Shown in pieces: positions 29,276 to 38,500 of a DNA stretch of 64,000 nt. Origin of the DNA: JACMLC01 sp963720235 (GTDB lineage: Bacteria; Acidobacteriota; Blastocatellia; Pyrinomonadales; Pyrinomonadaceae). The stretch covers positions 5,456,001 to 5,520,000 of the forward strand of contig OY970389.1 in NCBI GenBank assembly GCA_963720235.1, written 5' to 3'. Position 1 is the first letter of the stretch, and the number at the start of each line of letters is the position of its first letter. The translations under genes and the position numbers were made by a program. The notes beneath the pieces are model-generated. The model saw only the letters and a list, made by a program, of their open reading frames with translations. It was not told the origin of the DNA and made no database searches.

Positions 29276-32101
29276 ATGACCATTCCCCCAGGCACACGCT
29301 TTGGCCGTTATGAGATTCGCTCCCAACTGGGCGCGGGCGGTATGGGTGTCGTTTATCTGGCCCAGGACACGCAACTCGAACGCACAGTGGCCCTCAAAGT
29401 CCTGCCCGCAGATGTCGCCTCAGACCAGCAGCGCATGTTTCGTTTCATGCAGGAAGCAAAGGCCGCCTCCGCGCTCAATCATCCGAACATCATCACCATC
29501 TATGAGATTGGAGAGGAAGACTCCGCGCATTTTATCTCAACGGAGTTTATCAACGGCGACACACTGCGCAGACTGATGAAGCAGGGCCGTGTGAATCTGC
29601 TTGACGCGCTCGACATCGCCGCGCAGATTGCCGCCGCGCTCTCCGCAGCGCATGCAGCGGGCATCGTGCATCGCGACATCAAGCCCGAAAATGTGATGGT
29701 GCGCGATGACGAATATGTGAAGGTGCTTGACTTCGGCTTGGCGAAGCTGACAGAGAAGACGACAGGGCCGCTCGCTTCAGACCCGGAAGCACCGACGCAG
29801 GCGCACATGCACGCGATGATTAACACAGAGCCGGGCATGGTCTTAGGCACTGTGCGCTACATGTCGCCGGAACAGGCGCGCGGCTTGAAGATAGATGCGC
29901 GGACGGACATCTGGAGTTTGGGAGTGGTGCTGTATGAGATGGTCACAGGGCATGCGCCGTTCGAGGCAGTGACAACGAGTGATGTCATCGCTGCTATCCT
30001 GAAAACAGACCCGCCGCCGCTCACGACTCATTTGCCGGACGCGCCGCCGGAGTTGCAACGCATTATCAGAAAAGCTCTGCGCAAAGAATGTGACGAGCGT
30101 TATCAAACAGCCAAAGACTTTATGGTTGACCTGCGCGGCTTGCGGCGCGATTTGGAGTTCGCATATGAAATCGAACGCTCAGGCTCTGCGCAGCAGCGAC
30201 AACTCGTCGCAGACACGCTGATTACGCAGAGCGGCACGCAGAGCAACTTCGGCGCAGTCAATACACAGACCGTGCAAGCGGGCCAGAGCCAGTTGACTCT
30301 TGCTCCATCAAGCGCGGAGTTTATCGCCAGCAAGTGGAAACAGCATAAGACGGGCGCGCTCCTTGCTCTCTCGGCTCTCGTTCTGGCTCTCGCGGGCATC
30401 GGCTTCATCCTCTATAAATTTCTCTGGCCCACAAAACCCGTCGAACATTTTCAGGCCATCAAGATTACGCGGCTCACTTCAAACGGAAAAGCGAGCGATG
30501 TCTCCATCTCGCCCGACGGAAAATATATCGTTTACGTCTTGGTTGACGGCGGCCTCAGAAGTCTCTGGGTCAAGTACCTTGCGACGGACAGCGATGTGCA
30601 GATTGTGCCTCCGGCAGAGATGAAGTCTATGGGCGGGACAACTTTTTCGCTTGATGGAAATTATATTTATTATGTCGTCAACGATAGGAACAACACGCAG
30701 GGCGCGCTCTATCAAGTGGCCGTGCTCGGCGGAACGCCGAAGAGATTGCTTGTTAATTTAAACAGCCCTATCGCACTTTCTCCAGACGGAAAACAGATGG
30801 CCTTCGTGCGGCTCTACACGGATCAGGGAGAGAGCGCGTTGATGATTGCACAGGCAGACGGAACTGGCGAGAGAAAGATTGCTTCGCAGAGCGGGACTAA
30901 CTCGTTTTCGGAGAGCGGCCCGTCATGGTCGCCGGATGGCAAGACCATCGCGTGCGGCGTGGGCGGCACGACGGGCGGTTATCACATGACTGTCGCTGCC
31001 GTTCCGGTCGCGGGCGGCGAAGCCAAACCTTTTACCACGCAGAGATGGCGAGTCGTTGACCGCGTAGTGTGGTTCGCAGACGGGAGCGGCCTTGTCCTCT
31101 CAGCCAAAGACCATCCCTTCGCGCCTTCGCAAATCTGGCAACTCTCTTACCCGGAAGGCAAGGCGCGCAGAGTGACAGGCGATTTGGGAAACTACGGCAG
31201 CGTGAGCCTCGGCCTGACCGCAGACTCGCTTTCGTTAATCACAGTTCAGACAGAGCGCGTCTCCAATCTCTGGGTCGCGCCGAAAAATGACGCGGAGCGC
31301 GCGCGACAGATTACTTCGAGAGGCAATATCTACGACGGTCAGGCTGGCATCGCTTGGACGCCTGACGGCAGAATTGTCTATGCCTCAAACGCGAGTGGCA
31401 ACTCCGACATCTGGATTACGAACGCAGATGGAAGCGGCCTGAAACAGTTGACGGATGACACGCACTTTGACGGCTGGCCTGTGGTCTCGCCTGACGGACG
31501 CTACATCATCTTTGCTTCAGACCGCACTGGCAGTTCGAGCATCTGGCGCATGAATGTGGACGGCACAGATGCGAAAAGGCTTTCGGGCGGAAAGATAGAT
31601 GACCACCCGGACTGCTCGCCGGATGGCAAGTGGATTGTGTATGAATCAGTAGGGGATTCAGGCTTTCCGACTGTGTGGAAAATCTCTATTGACGGCGGCA
31701 ATGCTGTGCAGGTGACGGACAAGTGGTCTGCGCGCCCGCTGGTCTCGCCGGACGGGCGCATGATTTCCTGCATACGCGAAGACGAGCAGGCCAACAAGAA
31801 ATTGAAACTCTTCGTCATCCCGTTTGCAGGCGGCGCGCCGGTGAAGTCTTTCGACTTTCCCTTAGCCATCATACAACTCTATCGCTGGTCGCCGGACGGT
31901 CAGGCTCTAGTCTATAACGACACGCAGGGCGGCGTCTCGAATCTCTGGAGCCAACCCCTCACAGGCGGCAAGCCAACGCAATTAACAACCTTCAAGGCAG
32001 ACCAGATTTTCTTCTTCAACTGGGCCAGAGATGGCCGCCAACTCGCACTCGCACGCGGCACTATCGCCAGAGACGTAGTGCTCATCAGCGACGCGAAGTA
32101 A
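29276..32101 (+). CDS. Transmembrane Ser/Thr protein kinase with TolB-like beta-propeller
   Basis: 941 aa. The N-terminal Hanks-type kinase is intact: Gly-rich loop GAGGMG (19-24), Lys41, HRD 132-134, DFG 152-154 and MSPEQARG. One membrane helix follows at ~358-380 (GALLALSALVLALAGIGFIL). The outer part (~390-941) is PD40/TolB-type WD-like repeats with recurring SPDGK/WSPDG blades (e.g. SPDGKYIVY, SPDGRYIIFASDRTGS). It is therefore a receptor kinase with an extracytoplasmic propeller that probably binds a ligand or protein. It has its own promoter. Such fusions are common in Acidobacteriota and Planctomycetes. Confidence 0.95.
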   Translation: MTIPPGTRFGRYEIRSQLGAGGMGVVYLAQDTQLERTVALKVLPADVASDQQRMFRFMQEAKAASALNHPNIITIYEIGEEDSAHFISTEFINGDTLRRLMKQGRVNLLDALDIAAQIAAALSAAHAAGIVHRDIKPENVMVRDDEYVKVLDFGLAKLTEKTTGPLASDPEAPTQAHMHAMINTEPGMVLGTVRYMSPEQARGLKIDARTDIWSLGVVLYEMVTGHAPFEAVTTSDVIAAILKTDPPPLTTHLPDAPPELQRIIRKALRKECDERYQTAKDFMVDLRGLRRDLEFAYEIERSGSAQQRQLVADTLITQSGTQSNFGAVNTQTVQAGQSQLTLAPSSAEFIASKWKQHKTGALLALSALVLALAGIGFILYKFLWPTKPVEHFQAIKITRLTSNGKASDVSISPDGKYIVYVLVDGGLRSLWVKYLATDSDVQIVPPAEMKSMGGTTFSLDGNYIYYVVNDRNNTQGALYQVAVLGGTPKRLLVNLNSPIALSPDGKQMAFVRLYTDQGESALMIAQADGTGERKIASQSGTNSFSESGPSWSPDGKTIACGVGGTTGGYHMTVAAVPVAGGEAKPFTTQRWRVVDRVVWFADGSGLVLSAKDHPFAPSQIWQLSYPEGKARRVTGDLGNYGSVSLGLTADSLSLITVQTERVSNLWVAPKNDAERARQITSRGNIYDGQAGIAWTPDGRIVYASNASGNSDIWITNADGSGLKQLTDDTHFDGWPVVSPDGRYIIFASDRTGSSSIWRMNVDGTDAKRLSGGKIDDHPDCSPDGKWIVYESVGDSGFPTVWKISIDGGNAVQVTDKWSARPLVSPDGRMISCIREDEQANKKLKLFVIPFAGGAPVKSFDFPLAIIQLYRWSPDGQALVYNDTQGGVSNLWSQPLTGGKPTQLTTFKADQIFFFNWARDGRQLALARGTIARDVVLISDAK

Positions 32102-32195
32102 GGCGAAAAGTAGGGAGTAAAATGTCGCATGTAAAGGTCAAGACTTGCCCTTAATTTCCAACGCCACGCGACCTTGTCCCTTCTAATTTGCGCCT

Positions 32196-32450
32196 TTAGC
32201 CAACAACTCTCTGACACCAAGCACACCGCATATACTCATCCTGAATAGCCAGTCTTAAAAAGCAAAGCGGAAAGCAGATGAATAACATGGCAACAAAAAC
32301 AACCCACCCACCTGTTGAAGTCTTGACCATTCTTTGAGGCGGATAAGGACACGGGCAGTAAGGACATTTATAGCCTGTCTGCGCAGGCGTAGGATGCTGT
32401 TGCGGCGATTGGTATATAGGGCGTTGTTGTGTGGGAGGCAAGGGATTCAT
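32196..32450 (-). CDS. Small LITAF-like zinc-ribbon membrane-associated protein
   Basis: 84 aa. A Pro/Gln-rich N-terminus (PPTQQRPIYQSPQQHPTP) precedes KCPYC, a hydrophobic segment (WVVFVAMLFICFPLCFLRL, ~residues 49-67) and a second CAWC pair near the end. CxxC-hydrophobic-CxxC is the layout of LITAF-type zinc domains, where the two halves form one zinc site at the membrane face. The resemblance is by layout only. It is co-directional with the next two minus-strand genes. Confidence 0.65.
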   Translation of the reverse strand: MNPLPPTQQRPIYQSPQQHPTPAQTGYKCPYCPCPYPPQRMVKTSTGGWVVFVAMLFICFPLCFLRLAIQDEYMRCAWCQRVVG

Positions 32451-32482
32451 GGGCCGAAGATGAAATATAGATTATTTGAAGT

Positions 32483-32737
32483 TTAGGGGCGTAATGATCG
32501 CCCTAAGTTAGCCAAGAAAAACATTAAGACAAAGAATAAAACCAACGGCAACAACCACGACAAAATCACTCCCCATGCGATTGTGCCAGCCCACCCTCTA
32601 CGGTCAACTATATACCTGTTTTCAGGCTCGTAGATTACTCTCCCGCAGTTCGGGCAGGTTTGTGCCAAGCGCGAGCACGGATGATTGCAGTCGGGGCATT
32701 GCGTGAGTCCAACTTTTTGTGTGGGAGGCGTTGGCAT
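32483..32737 (-). CDS. Small zinc-ribbon protein with C-terminal membrane helix
   Basis: 84 aa. CPDC and CPNCG (~residues 14-31) form a zinc ribbon, followed by a short polar linker and a strong C-terminal hydrophobic segment (TIAWGVILSWLLPLVLFFVL, ~52-71). The N-terminal PPTQ and 13 shared bases of coding DNA (gcctcccacacaa) resemble the start of the downstream LITAF-like gene, suggesting partial duplication. Function unknown. Confidence 0.7.
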   Translation of the reverse strand: MPTPPTQKVGLTQCPDCNHPCSRLAQTCPNCGRVIYEPENRYIVDRRGWAGTIAWGVILSWLLPLVLFFVLMFFLANLGRSLRP

Positions 32738-32801
32738 AGCGGCGAGACTTTATCACTCCACAAAAGAGAAGGGCAATGTCTGATGCCTTACCCTTATTCA
32801 A

Positions 32802-33428
32802 TTAGTGCTTGCGCGGCCTGCTTCGCGTATGCGGCCTCACATAAGTACCATCTTTTCGATAATAGCCTCTGACATTAACAGTCCCGCCACTACTGGATGG
32901 TGTAGATGTAATTGCTGAGGATGATTCTCCGCAAAGGCTCCTATCCACATAAGTCTTATTTCCATTGCTGTTAATGTAATAGCATCCGCCCCTTTCACCT
33001 GTGATATAGGTTCTTTGCGTGTCTGCTATAGGAGCGTTAGTAGGAGTCTCTTCTGTGACTGTTGGGGCTGTAGTTGATGTCGTTGGCTCGCTGACGCCTG
33101 GCCGTATCACGATTTCAGTATCTACTCGCGCCGGAACTTCCTTTAAGACCGTCGGCTCACTTGCCTGAGCATTAGCATTAAGCTTAATCGTGTTGCCATG
33201 AAGCCAACCAACGAAGCGCGCAGTCTGTACGAGATACCACGCGCCTTTGGAGGTGATTAATTCAAACTCTTCATTTTGCGCCACCTGTTCAACTACTGCG
33301 CCGCTTGGCGATGGCGTGCCGCGCAAGTTGGCCTTCTCTGAAATGACTGTAATAGTTTTAGTTTGTGCGCTGGCTGAGAAGGCAAGCAATAGCGTAAGGA
33401 CAAAAGCCGACGTTAGTTTTATTTTCAT
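32802..33428 (-). CDS. Secreted bacterial SH3-domain protein
   Basis: 208 aa with a signal peptide (KIKLTSAFVLTLLLAFSASA). An SH3_3-like domain follows at ~26-85 (ITVISEKANLRGTPSPSGAV, then GAWYLVQTARFVGWLHGNT). A Thr/Pro-rich linker leads to a GGCYYINSNGNKTYVDRSLC motif (~145-165) and a C-terminal GYYRKDGTYVRPHTRSRPRK motif. It is probably a periplasmic cell-wall-binding protein. These C-terminal motifs recur in secreted proteins of related bacteria, but I cannot name a function. Confidence 0.82.
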   Translation of the reverse strand: MKIKLTSAFVLTLLLAFSASAQTKTITVISEKANLRGTPSPSGAVVEQVAQNEEFELITSKGAWYLVQTARFVGWLHGNTIKLNANAQASEPTVLKEVPARVDTEIVIRPGVSEPTTSTTAPTVTEETPTNAPIADTQRTYITGERGGCYYINSNGNKTYVDRSLCGESSSAITSTPSSSGGTVNVRGYYRKDGTYVRPHTRSRPRKH

Positions 33429-33815
33429 CTTGGGAGTCTCCTGAACGGGGTGGGTTAAGGATTACTCTCAGTCGGTCTGAGAATTAAAGACGGCGGGGAT
33501 GCTATCACTAGACAAAGAAAAAGGGCAAGGCGAACCCTTCTCCCTTTATCCCCTTTAATTAAATTCTCAGGAAATTTGAAAGCACGCCGGAGCCGCAATC
33601 AATTTGCAATCCAAATACAGCTAGACACTGCTACATGTTTTGCCATATCTTGTTTGTGCGTTTGTTGATAACGCCTGCCCCAAAGTTTCGTGGCAAGGTT
33701 CTCTCTCAGCCCTGCCATTCGCTTCTCATCAAGATAGAAAAACTTATGTGCGCGGCATACTTGTCCCTCGCGGAAGATTGTGTGCGCGCCGAATATTGAA
33801 AGCGGAGGATGAAAT
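33429..33815. other. Intergenic gap between divergent SH3 and bactofilin genes
   Basis: 387 nt. There is one imperfect hairpin near 33519-33547 (aaagggcaagg/cccttctcccttt). The rest is unique sequence without a convincing promoter or coding frame of its own. The bactofilin ribosome binding site (GGAGG) ends it. Confidence 0.5.
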
Positions 33816-34481
33816 ATGTTCAGAAGTGATAAGAAGTCGAGCGGCAAGCAGGCGACCGGTGAGATAAACGGCAATCAAACAGCGCCCCCTTCATGGCAAC
33901 AGCCCGTCGCGCAGCAGCCTGTACAGCAACAACAAGCCGCGCCTGCCGTTCAGCCGCAGCCCGCGCCAACTGCGCCAGTCCAGCCGCCCGCGCAGCCGCG
34001 CGCCATCAGTGAAAAGGATTCTATGGCGCGTGATATTAAGGACGGAGTTTTGAACGGCTTTGTAGGCAACGGCACGGTCATGGCTGGCGAAGCAGTTTTT
34101 AAAGGCATGCTGCGCGTGGACGGAAATCTGACGGGCCGCATTACCTCAGACGACGGAACGCTCCTCGTCGGCACAAACGGACAGGTGGACGCCAATATCA
34201 AAGTTTCAATCGCAACCATTCACGGCACTGTCAACGGCGACATAGTAGCAACCAAGCGGCTTGAGCTTGGACGCTCTGCCAAAGTGGTTGGCAATGTGCA
34301 GACGCCCGCGCTCGTTATCGAGCAGGGAGCAATCTTTGAAGGAAGCTGCCGTATGTTGCCCAAAAGCGGAGCCGCAGATAACAGCCAACGTAAAGAGATT
34401 GTGAAAGAGACGACTCCGACGCTGGTTGCTCCGACAAGCAAGCTATCGGAAGTCCCGGACATCTCTAAGATTGCAAGCTGA
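33816..34481 (+). CDS. Bactofilin family cytoskeletal protein
   Basis: 221 aa. Bactofilins form polymerising beta-helical filaments involved in cell shape and polar functions. A Gln/Pro-rich disordered N-terminus (~residues 1-65) precedes the DUF583 beta-helix (~80-175), seen as short repeating turns: GMLRVDGNLTGRI, DGTLLVGTNGQVDANIKV, TIHGTVNGDI and RLELGRSAKVVGNVQTPALV. A polar tail follows. GGAGG lies 7 nt before the ATG. No peptidase or lipoprotein partner is adjacent. Confidence 0.92.
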   Translation: MFRSDKKSSGKQATGEINGNQTAPPSWQQPVAQQPVQQQQAAPAVQPQPAPTAPVQPPAQPRAISEKDSMARDIKDGVLNGFVGNGTVMAGEAVFKGMLRVDGNLTGRITSDDGTLLVGTNGQVDANIKVSIATIHGTVNGDIVATKRLELGRSAKVVGNVQTPALVIEQGAIFEGSCRMLPKSGAADNSQRKEIVKETTPTLVAPTSKLSEVPDISKIAS

Positions 34482-34511
34482 AATAGGAACAGGCAGCAAG
34501 GCTTCCGATTA

Positions 34512-34940
34512 ACATGAGTTCAGCGTCAGAGAGAATTGATTTCGTTAGCCCCGTAGGGGCTGCATATCAGTAGCCCAGCAGGTCAGTGCTGGGACAGAGG
34601 CCAGACATCACAAACAAGCCCCGTAGGGGCGGCATAATGTATGTCGCCCCTACGGGGCTTGTTATTTAACGTGAGTTCGATGTCAGGCGGCTGTGCCGCT
34701 CATGCTGTGCGGCATGCCTCTGGCTTTCCGTCCCGCCTCTTAAATTTACTAAGGCTCTGCCTTACGAGGCTGAGCCTCAGAAGATAAAAGAGCAGATGAA
34801 CGGAAAGTCTCAGACTTTCCGCACAGCATGGGCGGCACAGCCGCATTCCGATACTTACGTCGAACTGACGTTATTTATCTTTGCTGATTGACCCACGACT
34901 AACGTCGTGGGCTACTGATATGTCGCCCCTCTACGGGGCT
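34512..34940. mobile_element. GGGGCGGCATA-core repeat element, interrupted by a second element
   Basis: Same core as the element at 20986: ccccgtaggggctgcatatc, gcccagcaggtcagtgctgg, a central gccccgtaggggcggcataa palindrome, then cccacgactaacgtcgtggg and cccctctacggggct. The left end resembles ACATGAGTTCA (34512). A second element (34669-34870) splits the copy. No right terminus is recognisable before the zinc-ribbon gene. Confidence 0.75.
34669..34870. mobile_element. Nested MITE-like element, GTGCGGAAAG core
   Basis: The ends ACGTGAGTTCGATGT and GTCGAACTGACG are inverted. A 7-bp direct repeat TTATTTA (34662-34668 and 34871-34877) flanks it. Removing the element plus one repeat rebuilds the uninterrupted sequence seen in the element at 20986. 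The core has ggcggctgtgccgctcatgc plus tgtgcggcatgc, a central gaggctgagcctc and the complementary right part. Confidence 0.8.
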
Positions 34941-34963
34941 GCAATAAGAGAAGTGCCGACTGC

Positions 34964-35263
34964 TTAGCAACCGTAAAACAGAATCGCTCCCAGCACGACG
35001 AGGGCTACGAGCATCATTGTAATCTTTGCCGCGTTATTGGCTCTGAGTCTCTTGCCGCAATGCGGACAGGTTGAAACATTGCGCGCCACAATCTGACCGC
35101 AGGCACGACAGGCTGTGAGGGCAGGCCTCTTGGTTGACTGCCATTGTGCGCGCTGCTCGGCCTCGCTCCCGCTCATGAGCATCCCACCGCACCGCCTGCA
35201 TGTCTCAGCCCCTACAGCGTTCTTCAGACCACAGAGATGACATATCTTACTTTGGCTCATCAT
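34964..35263 (-). CDS. Double zinc-ribbon protein with C-terminal membrane helix
   Basis: 99 aa. Two CxxC pairs (CHLCG...CRRCG, ~residues 8-26) and two more (CRACG...CPHCG, ~52-70) give two zinc ribbons, followed by a hydrophobic C-terminal helix (ITMMLVALVVLGAILFYGC, ~81-99). It is tail-anchored in layout. It begins 19 nt after ychF ends and is probably co-transcribed. Function unknown. Confidence 0.75.
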   Translation of the reverse strand: MMSQSKICHLCGLKNAVGAETCRRCGGMLMSGSEAEQRAQWQSTKRPALTACRACGQIVARNVSTCPHCGKRLRANNAAKITMMLVALVVLGAILFYGC

Positions 35264-35282
35264 ATTCCAGATTAAAATATGC

Positions 35283-36383
35283 TCAGACGTTAAAGCGGAA
35301 GTTTACAATATCGCCTTCCTGCATCACATACTCTTTGCCTTCCAAGCGCAAGAGCCCTTGCTCGCGCGCGGCGGCATACGAGCCGGCGCGCATCAATGCC
35401 TCGTAGCTGACGGTTTCGGCGCGTATAAAACCGCGCTCGATGTCTGAATGGATTGTGCCTGCGGCCTGCGGCGCGCGAGTGCCTTGCGGAATCGTCCACG
35501 CGCGCACTTCTTTTTCGCCAGCCGTCAAGAATGACATCAGACCGAGCAGGTGATACGCGCTCTTAATCAAGCGGTCAACGCCGCTGCCGGTGACGCCGAG
35601 CGAGTCAAGATAATCTAGCCGCTCATCAGGCGGAAGCTCGACCAGTTCCGCTTCCAACTGCGCGCAGATGACGACGAACTCCGCAGCCTCTTCCTCTGCA
35701 ATCAAGCGCACGGCGCGAACGTGCTCCGTCTCCTCTTTATCCGCCAACATAGCCTCGTCCACATTCGCAGCATAAATCGTCGGCTTCATCGTCAGCAGGA
35801 AAAATGTGCGCGCAATGGCACGCTCGTCATCAGTCAATGAAACTGTGCGCGCGCTCTTTCCTTCTTCGAGTGCGGGTTGCAGTTTGTCCAGAACTTCAAG
35901 CTCGGCCTTCGCAGTTTTGTCGCCGCTCTTGGCAGTCCTCTGCGCCTTCTCGCGCCGCTTCTCGACAGATGCGAGGTCTGCTAAGGCAAGCTCTATCTGA
36001 ATCGTTTCGATGTCGCGCTTGGGATTGACAGAGCCTTCGACGTGCACTATGCCTTCGTCTTCAAAACAGCGCACGACCTGAATGATGACTTCCGTCTCGC
36101 GTATGTTGGCGAGAAACTGATTGCCCAGACCCTCGCCCTTCGACGCGCCGCGCACGAGGCCAGCGATGTCCACAAACTCTATCGTCGCAGGAATAATCGT
36201 GTTTGTTTTGACAAGCTGCGCCAGTGGCTCAAGCCTCTCGTCGGGGACTGGCACGACGCCTATGTTCGGTTCGATAGTGGCGAAGGGATAGTTGGCCGCG
36301 AGCGCGGCCTGCTGCGATGTGAGCGCGTTAAAGAGCGTGGACTTACCTACGTTCGGCAACCCGACAATACCTGCGCGAAGCAT
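35283..36383 (-). CDS. ychF: Redox-regulated ATPase YchF (Obg-related)
   Basis: Ribosome-binding P-loop NTPase with ATP preference. From the ATG at 36383 (MLRAGIVGLPNVGKS, 366 aa) the P-loop is at residues 8-15. Other signatures are ANYPFATIEPNIGVV, DIAGLVRGASKGEGLGNQFL, the NxxE-type nucleotide motif region (YAANVDEA) and the C-terminal TGS-like domain with TGEKEVRAW-type and YVMQEGDIVNFRFNV ends. A frame to 36455 adds 24 unrelated residues. The gagagg ribosome binding site is rather far upstream. Confidence 0.96.
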   Translation of the reverse strand: MLRAGIVGLPNVGKSTLFNALTSQQAALAANYPFATIEPNIGVVPVPDERLEPLAQLVKTNTIIPATIEFVDIAGLVRGASKGEGLGNQFLANIRETEVIIQVVRCFEDEGIVHVEGSVNPKRDIETIQIELALADLASVEKRREKAQRTAKSGDKTAKAELEVLDKLQPALEEGKSARTVSLTDDERAIARTFFLLTMKPTIYAANVDEAMLADKEETEHVRAVRLIAEEEAAEFVVICAQLEAELVELPPDERLDYLDSLGVTGSGVDRLIKSAYHLLGLMSFLTAGEKEVRAWTIPQGTRAPQAAGTIHSDIERGFIRAETVSYEALMRAGSYAAAREQGLLRLEGKEYVMQEGDIVNFRFNV

Positions 36384-36535
36384 TTTTGATTCAAAACCTC
36401 TCAGTGTGAAAATTCGCCTACAAGCGAAACTCAAACTTTGACACACGAGAGGCATGCTGTCCAGCCGGGATAGGGGTTCTAAAAAGACTTTGATTTTACT
36501 TAACTGAATCTCCGGCCTCGAAATAACTAACTCAA

Positions 36536-36726
36536 GTGGCTAGTTAACAGAGAGATGGCGGCTTGGCCGCAATGCGGTGCGGAACAGCTTTGCTTTTCCG
36601 GCAGGTGCAGCTTAACGATGTGCGAGGCTCAGCCTCGCACAGTATCAAGCACAGGTAGGAGTCGGAAAGTCAGAGACTTTGCGCACCGCAGGCGGCTCAA
36701 GCCATCATCGCTCTCGTAACTAGCAA
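36536..36726. repeat. Composite inverted repeat, GTGCGGAA core with different ends
   Basis: Fills most of the 374-nt gap between ychF and the serine hydrolase gene. The outer arms aagtggctagttaacagaga and tctcgtaactagcaactt pair. The inner parts ggcggcttggccgcaatgcg plus gtgcgg and gcgcaccgcaggcggctcaa are related to the other GCGGAAAG elements. A central perfect palindrome tgcgaggctcagcctcgca is present. The ACGTGAGTTC ends are absent. Confidence 0.7.
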
Positions 36727-36757
36727 CTTGGATTAAATAGTTTGTTCGCCTGCTCTC

Positions 36758-38311
36758 TTACCTTCGCTTGAACTCCAACTCCTTAAAATCAAAATCCGGG
36801 TTCGGCACATCTATCTTCATCTCGTCAACCTTGCCTTGCGCGTTCAAGGTGAAGGTGACGAAGCCTCTGCCGAATGGATAGCTCACGCTGTCGCGCCATT
36901 TGACTGTGAAGGTGTCGTATTGCCAGTGCTCCAAATCGCCTACGAAGTTTGCGGAAGGCACGAGGCGCAAGACGAGCTTGCCATTCTCTTCCGTCACTTT
37001 TGCTTCGCCGTACATCTGGCCGCCGTATGTTCCGGCGTAGCTTGAAAGTGTGAGCGAAGGCTTTGTGTCTTTCGCTCTTGCGGCTTCCTGCGCCGCAGCC
37101 TCTTTCCGGTCGGCCTCTTTGCCCTGCTCGACGCGTGCGAGCAACTCCGCGCTCCAATCGCGCTTGGGGACGCCTAGAAAAGTGTCGAACACTTTGTTCA
37201 TCATCAGAGAGGGAAGCGCGGTTTCGCTGTTGCTGAGAATCACCACTCCAAGATTTTCTTCCGGCATCAAGCCCGTCTGCGAGACCATGCCGTCGAGGCC
37301 GCCGCTATGGTCTATCACCTTGCGCCCGTGATAGTCGCTCAGAAACCAGCCAAGCCCGTAGGCGCGAAAGTGTCTCGTCGGATTGAATCTCACACCCGCC
37401 TCGCTGATGGGCAGCATGATGTTCGGCTGCCACATCTCGTGCGAAGCGGATGGACTAAAGATACGTTTGCCTTCAAAAGTTCCACGGCCTAGTTGCAGCC
37501 TGAGCCATTGGGCCATCTCCGCGACATTTGAATTAATCCCCGCCGCAGCCGACGCGCCGTCCACATTGCCGTATCTCGCAATTCTGATTTTTCCGTCCAA
37601 CTCATTGTGCGGCGTGGCGCGGTTATCAGTGCTCTTGAAATCGCGTATGCTCGTCACAGTCTGCGTCATGCCGAGCGGATTGAGAATGCGCTCTCTCACA
37701 AACTCATCCCAGCTTTTGCCAGTCACTGTCGCAACGATTTCTCCGGCGGCGACGAACATAATATTTTGATAGCCATAGCGACTGCGAAAGCTTGTCGTCG
37801 GTTTGAGGAAGCGTACGCGGCGCAGAATTTCGCCGCGATCATAGCTTGTCTCGTACCAGAGCAGGTCGCCGCCGAAGGTCGCGAGGCCGACGCGATGGCT
37901 CAAGAGGTCGCGCACGGTCAACTCGCGCGAAGCATACGTGTCATAAAGCTGAAAGCCCGGCAGATATTTCGTCACCGGGTCGTCCCATTTAACTTTGCCT
38001 TCATCAACAAGAATGGCAAGCGCGGCGGCTGTGAAAGCTTTGGTGTTGGAAGCGACTGCAAACATCGTCCGCTCGTCAACAGGCGTCTGCTCGCCAAGCT
38101 TACGCACACCGTAGCCCTTAGCGAAAATCACCTTATCGTCTTTGACAATCGCCAACGCAAAGCCCGGCACACGCCAATCCTGCAAGGCCTTCTGCGCATA
38201 CTCGTCTATCTCCTTGAGCCGCGCATCCTGTTGCTGCGCGCGTAAAGAGAGCGGAGCGATGAAGAGAAGCAACAGCAATAAACTGAAACGCAATGAGCGA
38301 TGAATCATCAT
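36758..38311 (-). CDS. Secreted serine hydrolase, class C beta-lactamase/PBP-like
   Basis: 517 aa with a signal peptide (RFSLLLLLLFIAPLSLRA). The beta-lactamase-fold domain has SxxK as Ser88-Asn-Thr-Lys91 and YxN as Tyr181-Gln-Asn183, plus an HSG triad-like motif in VIDHSGGLDGM. The C-terminal ~110 residues after PSLTLSSYAGTYGG form a DUF3471-like beta-barrel. Members are usually D-aminopeptidase or esterase-like and are not resistance enzymes. Substrate unknown. It stands alone between repeat elements. Confidence 0.93.
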   Translation of the reverse strand: MMIHRSLRFSLLLLLLFIAPLSLRAQQQDARLKEIDEYAQKALQDWRVPGFALAIVKDDKVIFAKGYGVRKLGEQTPVDERTMFAVASNTKAFTAAALAILVDEGKVKWDDPVTKYLPGFQLYDTYASRELTVRDLLSHRVGLATFGGDLLWYETSYDRGEILRRVRFLKPTTSFRSRYGYQNIMFVAAGEIVATVTGKSWDEFVRERILNPLGMTQTVTSIRDFKSTDNRATPHNELDGKIRIARYGNVDGASAAAGINSNVAEMAQWLRLQLGRGTFEGKRIFSPSASHEMWQPNIMLPISEAGVRFNPTRHFRAYGLGWFLSDYHGRKVIDHSGGLDGMVSQTGLMPEENLGVVILSNSETALPSLMMNKVFDTFLGVPKRDWSAELLARVEQGKEADRKEAAAQEAARAKDTKPSLTLSSYAGTYGGQMYGEAKVTEENGKLVLRLVPSANFVGDLEHWQYDTFTVKWRDSVSYPFGRGFVTFTLNAQGKVDEMKIDVPNPDFDFKELEFKRR

Positions 38312-38333
38312 CTTGCCTTTCTACAAAAAAATT

Positions 38334-38433
38334 CTTTGCGGTCTTTGCGAAAAACCTTTGCGTGCTTTGCGTTTAAAAAACAACTTAACCGCAAAGAGCG
38401 CAAAGAAGAGAAGACGCAAAGACACGCAAAGAG
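38334..38433. repeat. Inverted repeat, GCAAAG-word family
   Basis: Upstream of the serine hydrolase gene. The left arm is ctttgcggtctttgcgaaaa plus acctttgcgtgctttgcg. The right arm is ccgcaaagagcgcaaagaag plus agaagacgcaaag. It is almost identical in words and layout to 24140-24242. Confidence 0.88.
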
Positions 38434-38500
38434 GTTGAGCTATAACTTATCTTGAATGATTTCCTTTGCGCCTTTGCGCGAGATTCTTTCGCTTGAAAAA

